Assembly (NCBI GenBank): GCA_943789465.1
Contig: CALSUF010000001.1
Location: forward strand, 372,001 to 436,000
Direction of reading: 5' to 3'
DNA length: 64,000 bases
From: an uncultured Flavobacteriaceae bacterium
GTDB lineage: Bacteria; Bacteroidota; Bacteroidia; Flavobacteriales; Flavobacteriaceae
In this document: positions 44,245 through 53,871 of the stretch, one piece after another
Layout of the letters: each line of letters opens with the position of its first letter
Numbering within the stretch: position 1 is the first letter of the stretch
Program-made: the position numbers and the translations under genes
The notes under the pieces: generated by a model
What the model was told of the DNA's origin: nothing
What the model saw: only the letters and a program-made list of their open reading frames with translations
The model's database searches: none

Positions 44245-46608
44245 ATGCTTAAGAGACTGGCAGTTATTATTATTTTTTCATTACCAATCCTAAATTTCTC
44301 TCAAGATTTTAATCAACTTTGGGAAGGTCATTTTTCGTATTTAAATATAGTAGAAATTGTGGACGCTAACAGTAAAATCTATGTAGCTGCCGAAAATGCT
44401 GTGTTTTCGTATGAACCAAGCACCAATCAGCTTGAAACCATTACAACTCTTAGTGGCCTTTCAGGGGAGCTCATTACTACCATGCATTATAGTCTCGATT
44501 ATCAATTACTGTTAATAGGATATCAAAACGGGTTGATAGAAATCTTTAAAGAATCGGAGAATGATGTTTTAAAAGTTATAGATATTGTAAACAAAACGAC
44601 CATTCCGCCAAACAATAAAAACATCAACCATTTTAATGAATTTAATGGGCTTATTTATATTGCCACGGATTATGGAATCTCAATTTATGATTTAGAAAAC
44701 TTAGAATTTGGAGACACATATTATATAGGGTTTAATGGGAGTCAAGTACCCGTCAACCAAACGGTGATTAAAAACAATGAAATTTATGCTAATTGTAGAG
44801 AAAATGGCGGTATTAAATCTGCGCCCCTCAACAACCCGAATTTAATAGATTATCAGCAGTGGACGACCCTGCTGACTGGGAACTTCGCAAACTTAATTGC
44901 AAACGACACGAATTTAATTGTCACGTCTTCTAATGCAGTAACCTCAAAAATAAATGCAGATAATTCGTTAACTCAATTGTTTGTGAGCGCAACTTTACCG
45001 GAGAATTTATACTTTTCTAATGAGTATCTTATAGAAACACTTTCCGCAAAAGTTAATTTTTATGATGCAAATTTTAGCTTAACACATTCTATCACGCCCA
45101 CAATCGAGTTTCCAGCGCCTTATTCTTGTACAATTGTACTTGGAAGTCATATTTTTATTGGAACCAGCGGTAATCCATCTACAGGACGGTCAGGTTTTGG
45201 AGTTTTAAAAACGACCTTAACAAACAGTGATGTGTTTGAAGAAATACATCCGGACGGCCCTTTGTTAAACACTCCCTTTTCTCTAGAATTAAGAAATAAT
45301 GAACTCTGGATCGCCTTTGGAGGCTATGGATTATTTTTTGATTGGAATGGTGGGCAAAGATTATCAGGAATAAGTCGGTACCGCCAAAATGAATGGCTCA
45401 ATATCTCTTATGATTCTATAAGTTCAGAAGTGGAGTCTCCTGACTTTTTATCTCATATAGCTATCAATCCTTTTGACACTGAGCAGGTTTTTCTAAGTTC
45501 ATATTATTCGGGTTTAATAGAAATTAATAACGCAGAGATTGTCAATATTTATAACGAAAACAATAGTAGTCTTGAAACATTCATACCACAACGCTATTTG
45601 ACATCCGCAAGTAAATTTGATGATAACGGAGCTTTGTGGGTTGCTAATGGAAGGGTACAAAAGCCTTTAAATAAATTTGAAAACAATCAATGGACTTCCT
45701 ATGATTTTACCCCTATTATTCCAGAAGCTATTGGAGATGAACTTGGATTTAGTGATATTGTTATTGGATCAGACGGCACCAAATGGATTGGAGGCTATAG
45801 ATCTGGCTTGATTGGTTTTAATGAAGATGGTATGTTGCTAAAAAACATAAATGATAAAGATGTTGCCAACTTTCCTTCAGCTTCAGTAAAATCTTTAGCA
45901 CTAGACAAAAACAATGTACTTTGGATTGGCACCTACAATGGACTTAGAGTGCTGTACAATACTTCTAATTTTTTTAACGATGACACTGTAAGAACCGAAG
46001 CTATTATCATCCTTGAAGACGGCCTTCCTCAAGAACTACTGGCACAACAGTTTATCTCAGATATTATTGTTGATGGATCTAACAATAAATGGATTTCTAC
46101 CGCAGATGCTGGCGTATTTTACGTGTCTTCGGATGGACAAAAAACCATTCATCATTTTACCAAAGAGAACTCTCCACTTCCTTCAAATGCGATCAGTAAT
46201 ATGGCGTTAGATTCTGAAAATGGAATTATCTATTTTGGAACCACCCGGGGCTTAGTCGCTTTTAAAACAGGGGGCTCAAGCACTACGGAATCTCTAAAAG
46301 ATATTTATGTGTACCCTAATCCTGTGCGACCTGGATTCAACATGGCGGAGGATAAAATTAAAATCAAAAATATAAGTGATAATGTCAATATTAAAATAAC
46401 AGATGTTGAAGGCAATTTGGTTGCCGAAGCTCAATCCAACATTAATTTAAGGTATAAAAATTACAATCTAGAAATTGATGGCGGAACCGCCTATTGGAAT
46501 GGTAAAAATTTAGCAAATAATACAGTAGCTTCAGGAGTGTATTTAGTGCTTTTTTCTGATTTTGACACATTTGAAACGAAAGTTTCAAAAATAATGATCA
46601 TACGATAA
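44245..46608 (+). CDS. porZ: PorZ-like beta-propeller protein of type IX secretion
   Basis: The protein (about 787 residues from this start) has a signal peptide (MLKRLAVIIIFSLPILNFSQ), a long stretch of beta-propeller repeats (GLSGELITTMHYS, DGTKWIGGYRSGLIGF, VLWIGTYNGLRVL, NKWISTADAGVFYVSS, GIIYFGTTRGLVAF) and a C-terminal domain of the sorting type (VYPNPVRPGF, SGVYLVLFSDF). PorZ is a surface component of T9SS in Porphyromonas, and in Bacteroidota its gene usually neighbours recO, as here. I prefer the start at 44245 over 44218 because it gives a clean signal peptide. The stop overlaps recO. Confidence 0.82.
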   Translation: MLKRLAVIIIFSLPILNFSQDFNQLWEGHFSYLNIVEIVDANSKIYVAAENAVFSYEPSTNQLETITTLSGLSGELITTMHYSLDYQLLLIGYQNGLIEIFKESENDVLKVIDIVNKTTIPPNNKNINHFNEFNGLIYIATDYGISIYDLENLEFGDTYYIGFNGSQVPVNQTVIKNNEIYANCRENGGIKSAPLNNPNLIDYQQWTTLLTGNFANLIANDTNLIVTSSNAVTSKINADNSLTQLFVSATLPENLYFSNEYLIETLSAKVNFYDANFSLTHSITPTIEFPAPYSCTIVLGSHIFIGTSGNPSTGRSGFGVLKTTLTNSDVFEEIHPDGPLLNTPFSLELRNNELWIAFGGYGLFFDWNGGQRLSGISRYRQNEWLNISYDSISSEVESPDFLSHIAINPFDTEQVFLSSYYSGLIEINNAEIVNIYNENNSSLETFIPQRYLTSASKFDDNGALWVANGRVQKPLNKFENNQWTSYDFTPIIPEAIGDELGFSDIVIGSDGTKWIGGYRSGLIGFNEDGMLLKNINDKDVANFPSASVKSLALDKNNVLWIGTYNGLRVLYNTSNFFNDDTVRTEAIIILEDGLPQELLAQQFISDIIVDGSNNKWISTADAGVFYVSSDGQKTIHHFTKENSPLPSNAISNMALDSENGIIYFGTTRGLVAFKTGGSSTTESLKDIYVYPNPVRPGFNMAEDKIKIKNISDNVNIKITDVEGNLVAEAQSNINLRYKNYNLEIDGGTAYWNGKNLANNTVASGVYLVLFSDFDTFETKVSKIMIIR

Positions 46609-47324
46609 TGGTGGTCTCTACAAAAGCAATTGTAATCTCTAAGATTAAGTATAACGACAACGATCTTATTGTCAAATGTTATACAGCATCATGTGGAGTG
46701 AAAAGTTACGTGATAAAAAACGCACTTAAATCTAAAAAAGGAAAACTAAAACCAGCCTATTTTCAATTACTTACTTTACTAGAAATAGAAGCAGAACACA
46801 AAGACAATCGTAGTTTACATTACTTTAAAGAAGTCCGATTATACAAATCCTATGAATCGCTGCACACCAATATTTTTAAATCGACTGTTTTGTTATTTTT
46901 AGCAGAAGTTTTGTCCATGATTTTAAACGAAGAAGAAGCAAACTCGACTCTTTTTGAATACCTTGAAACTACCTTATTATGGTTTGATACCGTAGAAAAA
47001 ACAGGAACTTTTCATCAACAGTTTTTAATGGGTCTGACAAAATTTTTAGGAATTAACCCCGATACAACTAATGGGTCTCTTCCTTATTTTAATCTCGAAA
47101 ATGGTAATTTTCAACTCCAAAACGGAGAACATTGCGTCACAGGCTCAAAATTAGAGCTGCTAAAACCTTTTTTGGGCACAAAATTTGATACTAATTTGAA
47201 TCAGGAACTAAACTCCTTACAAAAGCACGAATTACTTAATATGATTTTAGACTATTTTAAATTACATTTACATGCCTTTAAACACCCTCGATCGTTAACC
47301 GTTTTAAATCAAGTTTACAGTTAA
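46608..47324 (+). CDS. recO: DNA repair protein RecO
   Basis: RecO loads RecA at single-stranded gaps and anneals strands. The 238-residue protein has the N-terminal OB fold TKAIVISKIKYNDNDLIVKCYTASCG. The family's cysteine zinc site is not obvious; the expected CxxC region around FNLENGNFQLQNGEHC is reduced to one cysteine, as in many Bacteroidota homologues. The start overlaps the stop of the PorZ-like gene by one base, and the TonB receptor gene follows one base after the stop. Confidence 0.9.
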   Translation: MVVSTKAIVISKIKYNDNDLIVKCYTASCGVKSYVIKNALKSKKGKLKPAYFQLLTLLEIEAEHKDNRSLHYFKEVRLYKSYESLHTNIFKSTVLLFLAEVLSMILNEEEANSTLFEYLETTLLWFDTVEKTGTFHQQFLMGLTKFLGINPDTTNGSLPYFNLENGNFQLQNGEHCVTGSKLELLKPFLGTKFDTNLNQELNSLQKHELLNMILDYFKLHLHAFKHPRSLTVLNQVYS

Positions 47325-47325
47325 G

Positions 47326-49728
47326 ATGAATCGTCTTTTCCTTTTTATTTTCTCTTTTTTTATATGGAGCGGTTTTGCTCAACAAGTTGTTGTGGTTGAT
47401 GAATTAGACAATACGCCTATTCCAGGAGTGGCAATTTTTAATGACCTTAAAACCAAAACAGCAATTACAGACTTTGATGGGTATGTTGCGATTGATAAAT
47501 TCACTCAATTAGACAAAATTTATTTTCAACACCTTTCTTACCATAAATTTTCAGCTCTTAAATCGTTCATTCAAGATACTATTTTTTTATCTCCCAAATC
47601 GACAAGTTTAAATGAAATCGTCATATCGGCATCTAAATTTGAGCAAAGTAAAAAAGAAGTTCCTCAAAACATCATTAGTATCAGTTCTAAAGAAGTTCAG
47701 ATTTCTAATCCACAAACAAGCGCCGATTTATTAAGCAATAGTGGTCGTGTTTTTGTTCAAAAAAGTCAGTTAGGTGGAGGTAGTCCAATGATCCGTGGCT
47801 TTTCTACAAACAGACTGCTAATAACCGTTGATGGGGCTCGTTTGAATAATGCCATATTTAGAGGAGGTAATGTTCAAAATGTATTATCAATAAATCCCTT
47901 TAATATAGAGAATACAGAAGTTATTCTTGGATCTGGATCTGTTATTTATGGTAGTGATGCCATTGGTGGAGTTATGAATTTTTATACCACCACTCCAAAA
48001 CTATCCGAAGTAGCAACTCCAAATATGATGGCTCGAAGTACAGTCCGATATGCCTCTGCAAATAACGAAAAAACTGCCCATCTAGATTTCAATTTAGGAT
48101 TTCAAAAATGGGGTTTTCATAGCAGTGTGAGCGTATCTGATTTTGGAGATTTAGAAATGGGAACCAATGGACCAGATGATTATTTAAGCCCTTACTACGC
48201 ACAGCATGTGAATGGACAAGACATCATGGTCTCCAATGCAAACTCACGGATTCAGAAATTTACGAAATTTCGCCAAATGCACCTTGCTCAAAAAGTGCTT
48301 TACAAAGCCAATGACGATTTAAATTTCGACTTAGGACTTCATTATTCTACCTCCTCTGATTACCCAAGGTATGATAGGTTATCAACTTATGATGAGGATG
48401 GGATGTTACATTACGCCGAATGGAACTATGGTCCTCAAGAGTGGTTTCTTGCCAACTTACAAATGACCAAACTAAGTAGTCGCTCCAACTTGTATGATAA
48501 AATTAAAATATCTGCAGCGTATCAAAACTTTAAAGAGAGCCGAATTAATAGAAGGTTTAATTCAAAGATGCGTAAAATTAGAGAAGAAAATGTAGATGCA
48601 TTTTCCCTGAACTTTGATTTTTATAAATTACTTTCAAATAACTCTACTATTTCCTATGGAACAGAATATATATACAATAGAGTGGGTTCTTCGGGGCACA
48701 AAATAAACATTGACACCAATACCTCAGAAACGATTGCGTCTCGTTATCCAGATGGTTCAAAATGGCAAACTTTAGCTGCCTATTTAAGTCATAAGTACAA
48801 GCCCAATTCAAACCTGACAGTACAATCTGGTATACGGTATAATTACGTGACTATCGATGCCGATTTAACAGCTAACAACACATTTTATGACCTTCCTTTC
48901 AAAACAGCAAATTTAGACACAAGCGCCCTTACGGGGACTCTTGGTTTTAGCTGGAATCCTAACAACACCTTTCTTTGGAAATTAAATGCGACCACTGCTT
49001 TTAGAGCCCCAAATATTGATGATATAGGAAAAATATTTGAATCCGAACCTGGTTTAATTGTGGTGCCAAACAACGACCTTAAGCCTGAATATGCGTATGG
49101 TGGAGAACTTGGAGTTACGGTCAATTTGAGAGAATCTATAATTTTTGATGGCTCGGCCTATTACACCTATTTAGACAATGCATTGGTACGAAAAAACTTT
49201 GCAGTCGCTGGAACAACAGAAATGGAGTACGATGGTGGTTCAAGTGAAATTCAAGCCATCCAAAATGCATCTAAATCTTGGATTTATGGATTTGAAGCAG
49301 GCTTAAAAGTTCAATTTTCAAAAGTCTTAAAGTTCACCACTCAGTACAGTTATGTGCATGGTGTACAAGAAGAAACACCTGGGATTGAATTACCAGTGAG
49401 ACATGTAGCACCTATCTTTGGAAATGCACACCTTGTATGGAAAAACAACAAGTTTCAAATCGATGGGTTTGTAAATTACAACGGAGCGCTTAGTAGTTCA
49501 GATATTTCTGCGGAATTAGCCGATTCCTTATTCGCTTTAGACGCCCAAGGCAAACCTTACGCACCGTCCTGGTATAGCCTTAATATTAGAACCCAATATG
49601 ATTTTAATAAATCCCTTACTATTGTAGGAGCTATCGAAAACATCACCAATCAACGCTACAGAACCTTTTCTTCAGGAATTTCGGCTCCGGGAACCAATCT
49701 CATTTGTGCGATTACCTATAAACTTTAA
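47326..49728 (+). CDS. TonB-dependent receptor
   Basis: The 800-residue outer-membrane protein has a signal peptide (to about FAQQ), a carboxypeptidase-regulatory-like domain (about 20-95: VVDELDNTPIPGVAIFND, KTAITDFDGYVAID), a plug domain (about 100-215: EIVISASKFEQSKKEVPQN, GGGSPMIRGFSTNRLLITVDG, SGSVIYGSDAIGGV) and a 22-strand barrel ending with an aromatic-rich last strand (NLICAITYKL). The substrate is unknown; the fold resembles haem or siderophore receptors. It lies between recO and recX and appears co-transcribed with them. Confidence 0.9.
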   Translation: MNRLFLFIFSFFIWSGFAQQVVVVDELDNTPIPGVAIFNDLKTKTAITDFDGYVAIDKFTQLDKIYFQHLSYHKFSALKSFIQDTIFLSPKSTSLNEIVISASKFEQSKKEVPQNIISISSKEVQISNPQTSADLLSNSGRVFVQKSQLGGGSPMIRGFSTNRLLITVDGARLNNAIFRGGNVQNVLSINPFNIENTEVILGSGSVIYGSDAIGGVMNFYTTTPKLSEVATPNMMARSTVRYASANNEKTAHLDFNLGFQKWGFHSSVSVSDFGDLEMGTNGPDDYLSPYYAQHVNGQDIMVSNANSRIQKFTKFRQMHLAQKVLYKANDDLNFDLGLHYSTSSDYPRYDRLSTYDEDGMLHYAEWNYGPQEWFLANLQMTKLSSRSNLYDKIKISAAYQNFKESRINRRFNSKMRKIREENVDAFSLNFDFYKLLSNNSTISYGTEYIYNRVGSSGHKINIDTNTSETIASRYPDGSKWQTLAAYLSHKYKPNSNLTVQSGIRYNYVTIDADLTANNTFYDLPFKTANLDTSALTGTLGFSWNPNNTFLWKLNATTAFRAPNIDDIGKIFESEPGLIVVPNNDLKPEYAYGGELGVTVNLRESIIFDGSAYYTYLDNALVRKNFAVAGTTEMEYDGGSSEIQAIQNASKSWIYGFEAGLKVQFSKVLKFTTQYSYVHGVQEETPGIELPVRHVAPIFGNAHLVWKNNKFQIDGFVNYNGALSSSDISAELADSLFALDAQGKPYAPSWYSLNIRTQYDFNKSLTIVGAIENITNQRYRTFSSGISAPGTNLICAITYKL

Positions 49729-49730
49729 GG

Positions 49731-50207
49731 ATGTATCAAACACATAAAAGTTATACTATAGATGAAGCCCTCTCTAAGCTTCAAAAGTATTGTGCCTATC
49801 AAGATCGTTGTCACAAAGAAGTTGAGCAAAAGCTCAAACAGATGCGAATGATACCTGAAGCCATTGAAATTATCATTGTTGCGCTAATTGAAGACAACCA
49901 CCTAAACGAAGAACGTTTTGCAAAAGCATTTGTAAGAGGAAAATTTAGCATCAAAAAATGGGGAAAAGTAAGGTTGACTTTAGAACTTAAACAACGTCAA
50001 CTGTCTAAATACATCATTAAAATTGCCCTTCAAGAAATTGATCCTAGCGATTACCTTCAAACATTTCATGCCTTAGCAGAAAAGAAAGCAGCAACCCTCT
50101 CCGAAACAGATCCGTGGAAGAAAAAGAAAAAACTCGCCGACTACCTTCTTTATAGAGGATGGGAATCTCAGCTAGTATATGACAAAGTGAATGTACTTAT
50201 CAACTAA
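49731..50207 (+). CDS. recX: RecX family regulatory protein
   Basis: RecX inhibits RecA filament growth. The 158-residue protein is made of helical repeats with ALSKLQKYCAYQDRCHKEVEQKL at the N terminus, LIEDNHLNEERFAKAFVRGKF in the middle and KKLADYLLYRGWESQLVYDKV near the C terminus, all typical. It begins two bases after the TonB receptor stop, so it belongs to the porZ-recO cluster, and ends two bases before the convergent BtuB-like gene. Confidence 0.88.
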   Translation: MYQTHKSYTIDEALSKLQKYCAYQDRCHKEVEQKLKQMRMIPEAIEIIIVALIEDNHLNEERFAKAFVRGKFSIKKWGKVRLTLELKQRQLSKYIIKIALQEIDPSDYLQTFHALAEKKAATLSETDPWKKKKKLADYLLYRGWESQLVYDKVNVLIN

Positions 50208-50209
50208 TT

Positions 50210-52033
50210 TTAAAAGGCATAATTCACCCCTATCAAAACAGCTCCTTTTGGCATAGGTACAAATCCTGTTTCTACATATTCTGTATTGAAAATATTATTT
50301 CCAATGATAGAAAATTCAAGGTCTGAAGTACTCAAAGTGGCTTGTACATCTACTACACTATAGCTACTTCCTGAAGTACGCTCGGCAAATTTATAAACGA
50401 TACTTTGCGATACATTTTTCAAAAATTGCGAACGAACCGTCGCCGTAAAATGATGCGTTAAAGCGTTGAGTACATATTTAGAATAGGCCGTTTTGATGTC
50501 GTTTAAATTCTCATCTAAATAGGTGTATCCCAAACTAATATTCTGGGTGTATAGTCCCCATTTAAAACTAGAAGAGATGTTCAGTTCTGCACCTGTTGAA
50601 GTCAAGCTTTTCAGGTTTGTAGCTTGCCATTTATCAGCTTCATTTTCTTTGGTATAATCAATTAAATTATCAGAAGATCGATTGAAAACAGCGACATAGG
50701 CATTGAAATTTGCTCCAAAATATTTCAATCCAATTTCTTCAGAAAGTGCTTTTTCAGGTTCTAAATTTTCATTTCCTAAATCCGTTCTTCCCACATAATA
50801 TAAATCGGTATAAGTTGGTACCCTATAGGTATAGCCAACATTTGCATACGCTTTAAATGCATCATTAATAGCATAACCGACATCGACTCCTGGAAACGCA
50901 TGAAACTTAAAATCTGAAAAATAATTTACAGAGACGCCTGGCGTGATATCTAAAGTGTTGTCTGCTAAAGAAAACCGATGTTCAACAAACAAATTTGCCA
51001 TTGTTCGATCGCGTTCTCCTAAATTGGTACTCGTCATAAATACCTTTGCAGCGTCGATTCCAAAACCTGTAATTCCAGCGCCTGAGGTATAAGAGGCATT
51101 GACCTGTAATCCTACTTTATTGGAGATATGTAAGTTTCTGTAAACTGACGGTCTTTCACGAATATATAAGTACATATCTTGGGTGCGTTTCCAGTAGAGG
51201 CGTGGCGTAATTTTAAAATTTTTGGTGTGAAAGTTAGTAGAAGCTCCCACAAGACTGCTTTGTGTTTCTTCATATTGATCGTAACCACTTTGAACGGCAT
51301 AAAACTGATTGGCTCCAAACTTTCGTTCTGAAAAATATCCAACCACATCAATAGGATTAGTAGTTGTATTGAAACGTCCTTTTACAAAATAATTTTGATT
51401 TTCAAAATCAGTATTGTAACGATATCCATCAGAAGTATTTACAGAAGCATGTGCTATAAGTGTCGTATTATCTAAGTTGGTTCCTAAAGTTCCTGAGGCT
51501 TGCTGCTGATTATAAGATCCCAGTTTATATCCTACTGAATTTACAGTATCAGCATTTGATTTTGTTACAATATTAATGGCTCCTGTAAAAGCATTTTGTC
51601 CAAAAACGCGTGCTGCAGGTCCTTTGATAATTTCAACTCGTTCGATCACTTCTAGAGGCAGTGCCATGTTTAATGTATGGTGTCCTGTTTGAGGATCTTC
51701 AACTTTAATCCCATCAATCAAAAGGAGGGTTTGATCAAAACTCCCACCACGAATGTATAAATCTGCTTGCATTCCATTAATTCCTTGACGCCTTACATCG
51801 ATGCCCGCTTCTTGTTGCAGAAGCTCTGCCAAATTAGTCGCAGGGCTTTGCTTGATAACTTCGGATGAAATAAGTGTTATCGTGCGAGAATTTTTTTTAA
51901 AAGGCAACTCAATCGCTGTTGAAGTAATGGTAATAGAATCTAACTTTTGTGCCTCTGAAGGTTGCTGCGCGAATACATTATGAGATGAAAAAATGCTACC
52001 TAATATTAGCAATAAATAAAATTTAGTCTTCAT
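50210..52033 (-). CDS. BtuB-like TonB-dependent receptor
   Basis: The 607-residue receptor has a signal peptide (SSHNVFAQQ), a TonB box-like EAQKLDSITITSTA, a plug domain (GINGMQADLYIRGGSFDQTLLLIDGIKVEDP, GPAARVFGQNAFTGAINIVTK) and a barrel ending GVNYAF. The size without an N-terminal regulatory-like domain and the plug sequence fit the cobalamin-receptor (BtuB) group, but the ligand is inferred. No cobalamin riboswitch could be seen in the short upstream gap. Confidence 0.85.
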   Translation of the reverse strand: MKTKFYLLLILGSIFSSHNVFAQQPSEAQKLDSITITSTAIELPFKKNSRTITLISSEVIKQSPATNLAELLQQEAGIDVRRQGINGMQADLYIRGGSFDQTLLLIDGIKVEDPQTGHHTLNMALPLEVIERVEIIKGPAARVFGQNAFTGAINIVTKSNADTVNSVGYKLGSYNQQQASGTLGTNLDNTTLIAHASVNTSDGYRYNTDFENQNYFVKGRFNTTTNPIDVVGYFSERKFGANQFYAVQSGYDQYEETQSSLVGASTNFHTKNFKITPRLYWKRTQDMYLYIRERPSVYRNLHISNKVGLQVNASYTSGAGITGFGIDAAKVFMTSTNLGERDRTMANLFVEHRFSLADNTLDITPGVSVNYFSDFKFHAFPGVDVGYAINDAFKAYANVGYTYRVPTYTDLYYVGRTDLGNENLEPEKALSEEIGLKYFGANFNAYVAVFNRSSDNLIDYTKENEADKWQATNLKSLTSTGAELNISSSFKWGLYTQNISLGYTYLDENLNDIKTAYSKYVLNALTHHFTATVRSQFLKNVSQSIVYKFAERTSGSSYSVVDVQATLSTSDLEFSIIGNNIFNTEYVETGFVPMPKGAVLIGVNYAF

Positions 52034-52132
52034 AAGAATTTTAGTTTTATTAAATGAAAATTATTGTGTAAATATATAAATACTATTATACCTCAATCTA
52101 TAAAATTAAATAAATAACTTTAAAAATTTTAC

Positions 52133-52145
52133 TTGTTAAGAACAA
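52133..52145. promoter_or_regulatory. Inverted repeat upstream of umuC
   Basis: TTGTT-AAG-AACAA is a perfect 5-3-5 inverted repeat located about 32 bases upstream of the umuC start. It could be an operator for SOS-type control, but no LexA-like consensus for this phylum is available to me, so this is only suggestive. Confidence 0.3.
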
Positions 52146-52176
52146 TAAAAAATAACAAATGCACTACCTTTATAAT

Positions 52177-53439
52177 ATGTTTGCACTTGTTGATTGTAAT
52201 AACTTTTATGCCTCCTGTGAGCGGGTTTTTAACCCGAGTTTACGGCAAAAACCGATCGCTATTTTATCCAATAACGATGGCTGTGTGATTGCACGCAGTG
52301 ATGAAGCAAAAGCATTAGGGCTTCCTATGGGTGCACCTGCATTTAAGTTTAAAACATTTTTCAAGGCGAACAATATTCAATTATTTTCATCCAATTACGC
52401 ACTTTATGGAGATATGAGTAGCCGTGTGATGCGTATTTTAGAACACTTTTCCCCAGATGTAGAGGTGTATAGTATTGACGAAGCATTTTTGAAGCTTAAT
52501 GGATTTGATGCTTATGATTTACAGACACACGGATCTGACATGCGTCAACGTATTTTGAAATGGACAGGCATTCCTACTTGTGTTGGAATTGCTCCAACAA
52601 AGGCATTAAGTAAAGTTGCTAATAAAATTGCCCGAAAGTTCCCTAAAGAGACAGGAGGTGTTTATGTAATTGATAGCGAAGAGAAACGCATCAAAGCTTT
52701 GAAATGGACACAACTCAAAGACGTTTGGGGTATTGGTCCTGCTCTACACAAACGCCTATCAGAAAAACAGTGTAAAACCGCTTATGACTTTGTGCAGCTC
52801 CCCGATATGTGGGTGCGCAAAACGTTTTCTATTACAGAATGGAAGCTAAAAAAAGATTTGGAAGGGATTTCTAAAATCGAGACAGAAACCATTAAAAACA
52901 AACGAGCCATTGCTACTACACGTAGTTTCGAGTCTGCTATTAAAGACCTTGAAGAGATCAAAGAACGCATCTCTACTTTTGCTTGTAGTGGTGCTGAAAA
53001 ACTCCGTAAACAAGGGTCTAGTTGTCATATGATGATTGTTTTTCTACGAAGTGATTACCATAAAAAAGATACTGAACAGCACCGCGCAAGTGTTGTAGTC
53101 AACATTCCGTTTCCTACCAATTCTAGTTTAACTTTAAGTGCAAATGCTGTAAAAGCAGTGGCCTCAATCTATAAAAAAGGAATTCAATATAAGAAAGCAG
53201 GAGTTATTCTTACAGGGATTGTTCCAACAGATAATCACCAGTTACAGTTGTTTGACACAGAAAATCCAAAGCACCTTCCGTTGATGCGTACCATCGATTT
53301 TATCAATAAAAAGTACGACGCCCCAAAGTTAAAATTAGCCAATCAAGATTTAAAACGTACGTGGAAAATGCGTCAAGAACATTTATCGCCAAAATACACC
53401 ACCAGTTTTAAAGATATAATTACAGTCCAATGTCCATAA
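52177..53439 (+). CDS. umuC: Y-family DNA polymerase, UmuC-like
   Basis: UmuC is the catalytic subunit of error-prone DNA polymerase V. ATG at 52177 ([18 protein letters not shown], the usual opening) gives 420 residues. The first catalytic aspartate is in [18 protein letters not shown], the SIDEAFLKL box holds the second acidic pair, and [17 protein letters not shown] and [12 protein letters not shown] (helix-hairpin-helix) follow. The stop overlaps the start of umuD by ten bases, so the two are coupled, with umuC first. Confidence 0.94.
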   Translation: MFALVDCNNFYASCERVFNPSLRQKPIAILSNNDGCVIARSDEAKALGLPMGAPAFKFKTFFKANNIQLFSSNYALYGDMSSRVMRILEHFSPDVEVYSIDEAFLKLNGFDAYDLQTHGSDMRQRILKWTGIPTCVGIAPTKALSKVANKIARKFPKETGGVYVIDSEEKRIKALKWTQLKDVWGIGPALHKRLSEKQCKTAYDFVQLPDMWVRKTFSITEWKLKKDLEGISKIETETIKNKRAIATTRSFESAIKDLEEIKERISTFACSGAEKLRKQGSSCHMMIVFLRSDYHKKDTEQHRASVVVNIPFPTNSSLTLSANAVKAVASIYKKGIQYKKAGVILTGIVPTDNHQLQLFDTENPKHLPLMRTIDFINKKYDAPKLKLANQDLKRTWKMRQEHLSPKYTTSFKDIITVQCP

Positions 53440-53870
53440 AACAAAACACATCTCTTACATTTTTTACTCCTGAAAATTTTAATAGTTTAGGTGCGGTCTA
53501 TTTTGATACAGGTATTTCGGCAGGATTTCCGTCCCCAGCGGAAGATTTTAAACAAGAACGTTTATCGCTAGATAACGAGCTTATCAAAAATAAAGAAGCT
53601 ACCTTTTTTGCGCGGGTTAGTGGGCAATCAATGATTGATGCAGGGTTGAGTGACAATGATCTTTTGGTCATCGATCGCAGCCTTTCTCCAGCACATAACA
53701 AAATTGCGGTTTGTTTTTTGGATGGCGAATTTACGGTTAAACGTCTCAAGGTCGAAAAAGAGGTGGTTTGGTTGCAGCCAGAAAACAAAAACTACCAACC
53801 AATCAAAATTACAGAAGAAAACGATTTTGTAATTTGGGGAATTGTTACTAATGTGATTAAGAAAGTATAA
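53430..53870 (+). CDS. umuD: UmuD-like self-cleaving S24 peptidase
   Basis: UmuD is the partner of UmuC and is activated by RecA-stimulated self-cleavage. The 146-residue protein has the expected cleavage site Ala-Gly in [12 protein letters not shown], the catalytic serine in [12 protein letters not shown] and the lysine in [13 protein letters not shown]. Its start overlaps umuC by ten bases; umuC precedes umuD, the reverse of the enterobacterial order. The gene ends one base before the convergent rpoN gene. Confidence 0.93.
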   Translation: MSIKQNTSLTFFTPENFNSLGAVYFDTGISAGFPSPAEDFKQERLSLDNELIKNKEATFFARVSGQSMIDAGLSDNDLLVIDRSLSPAHNKIAVCFLDGEFTVKRLKVEKEVVWLQPENKNYQPIKITEENDFVIWGIVTNVIKKV

Positions 53871-53871
53871 G

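Noticed and set aside
50210-52176. Cobalamin riboswitch upstream of the BtuB-like receptor
   Set aside because: The upstream gap is only about 140 bases, very AT-rich, and shows none of the conserved B12-box bases.
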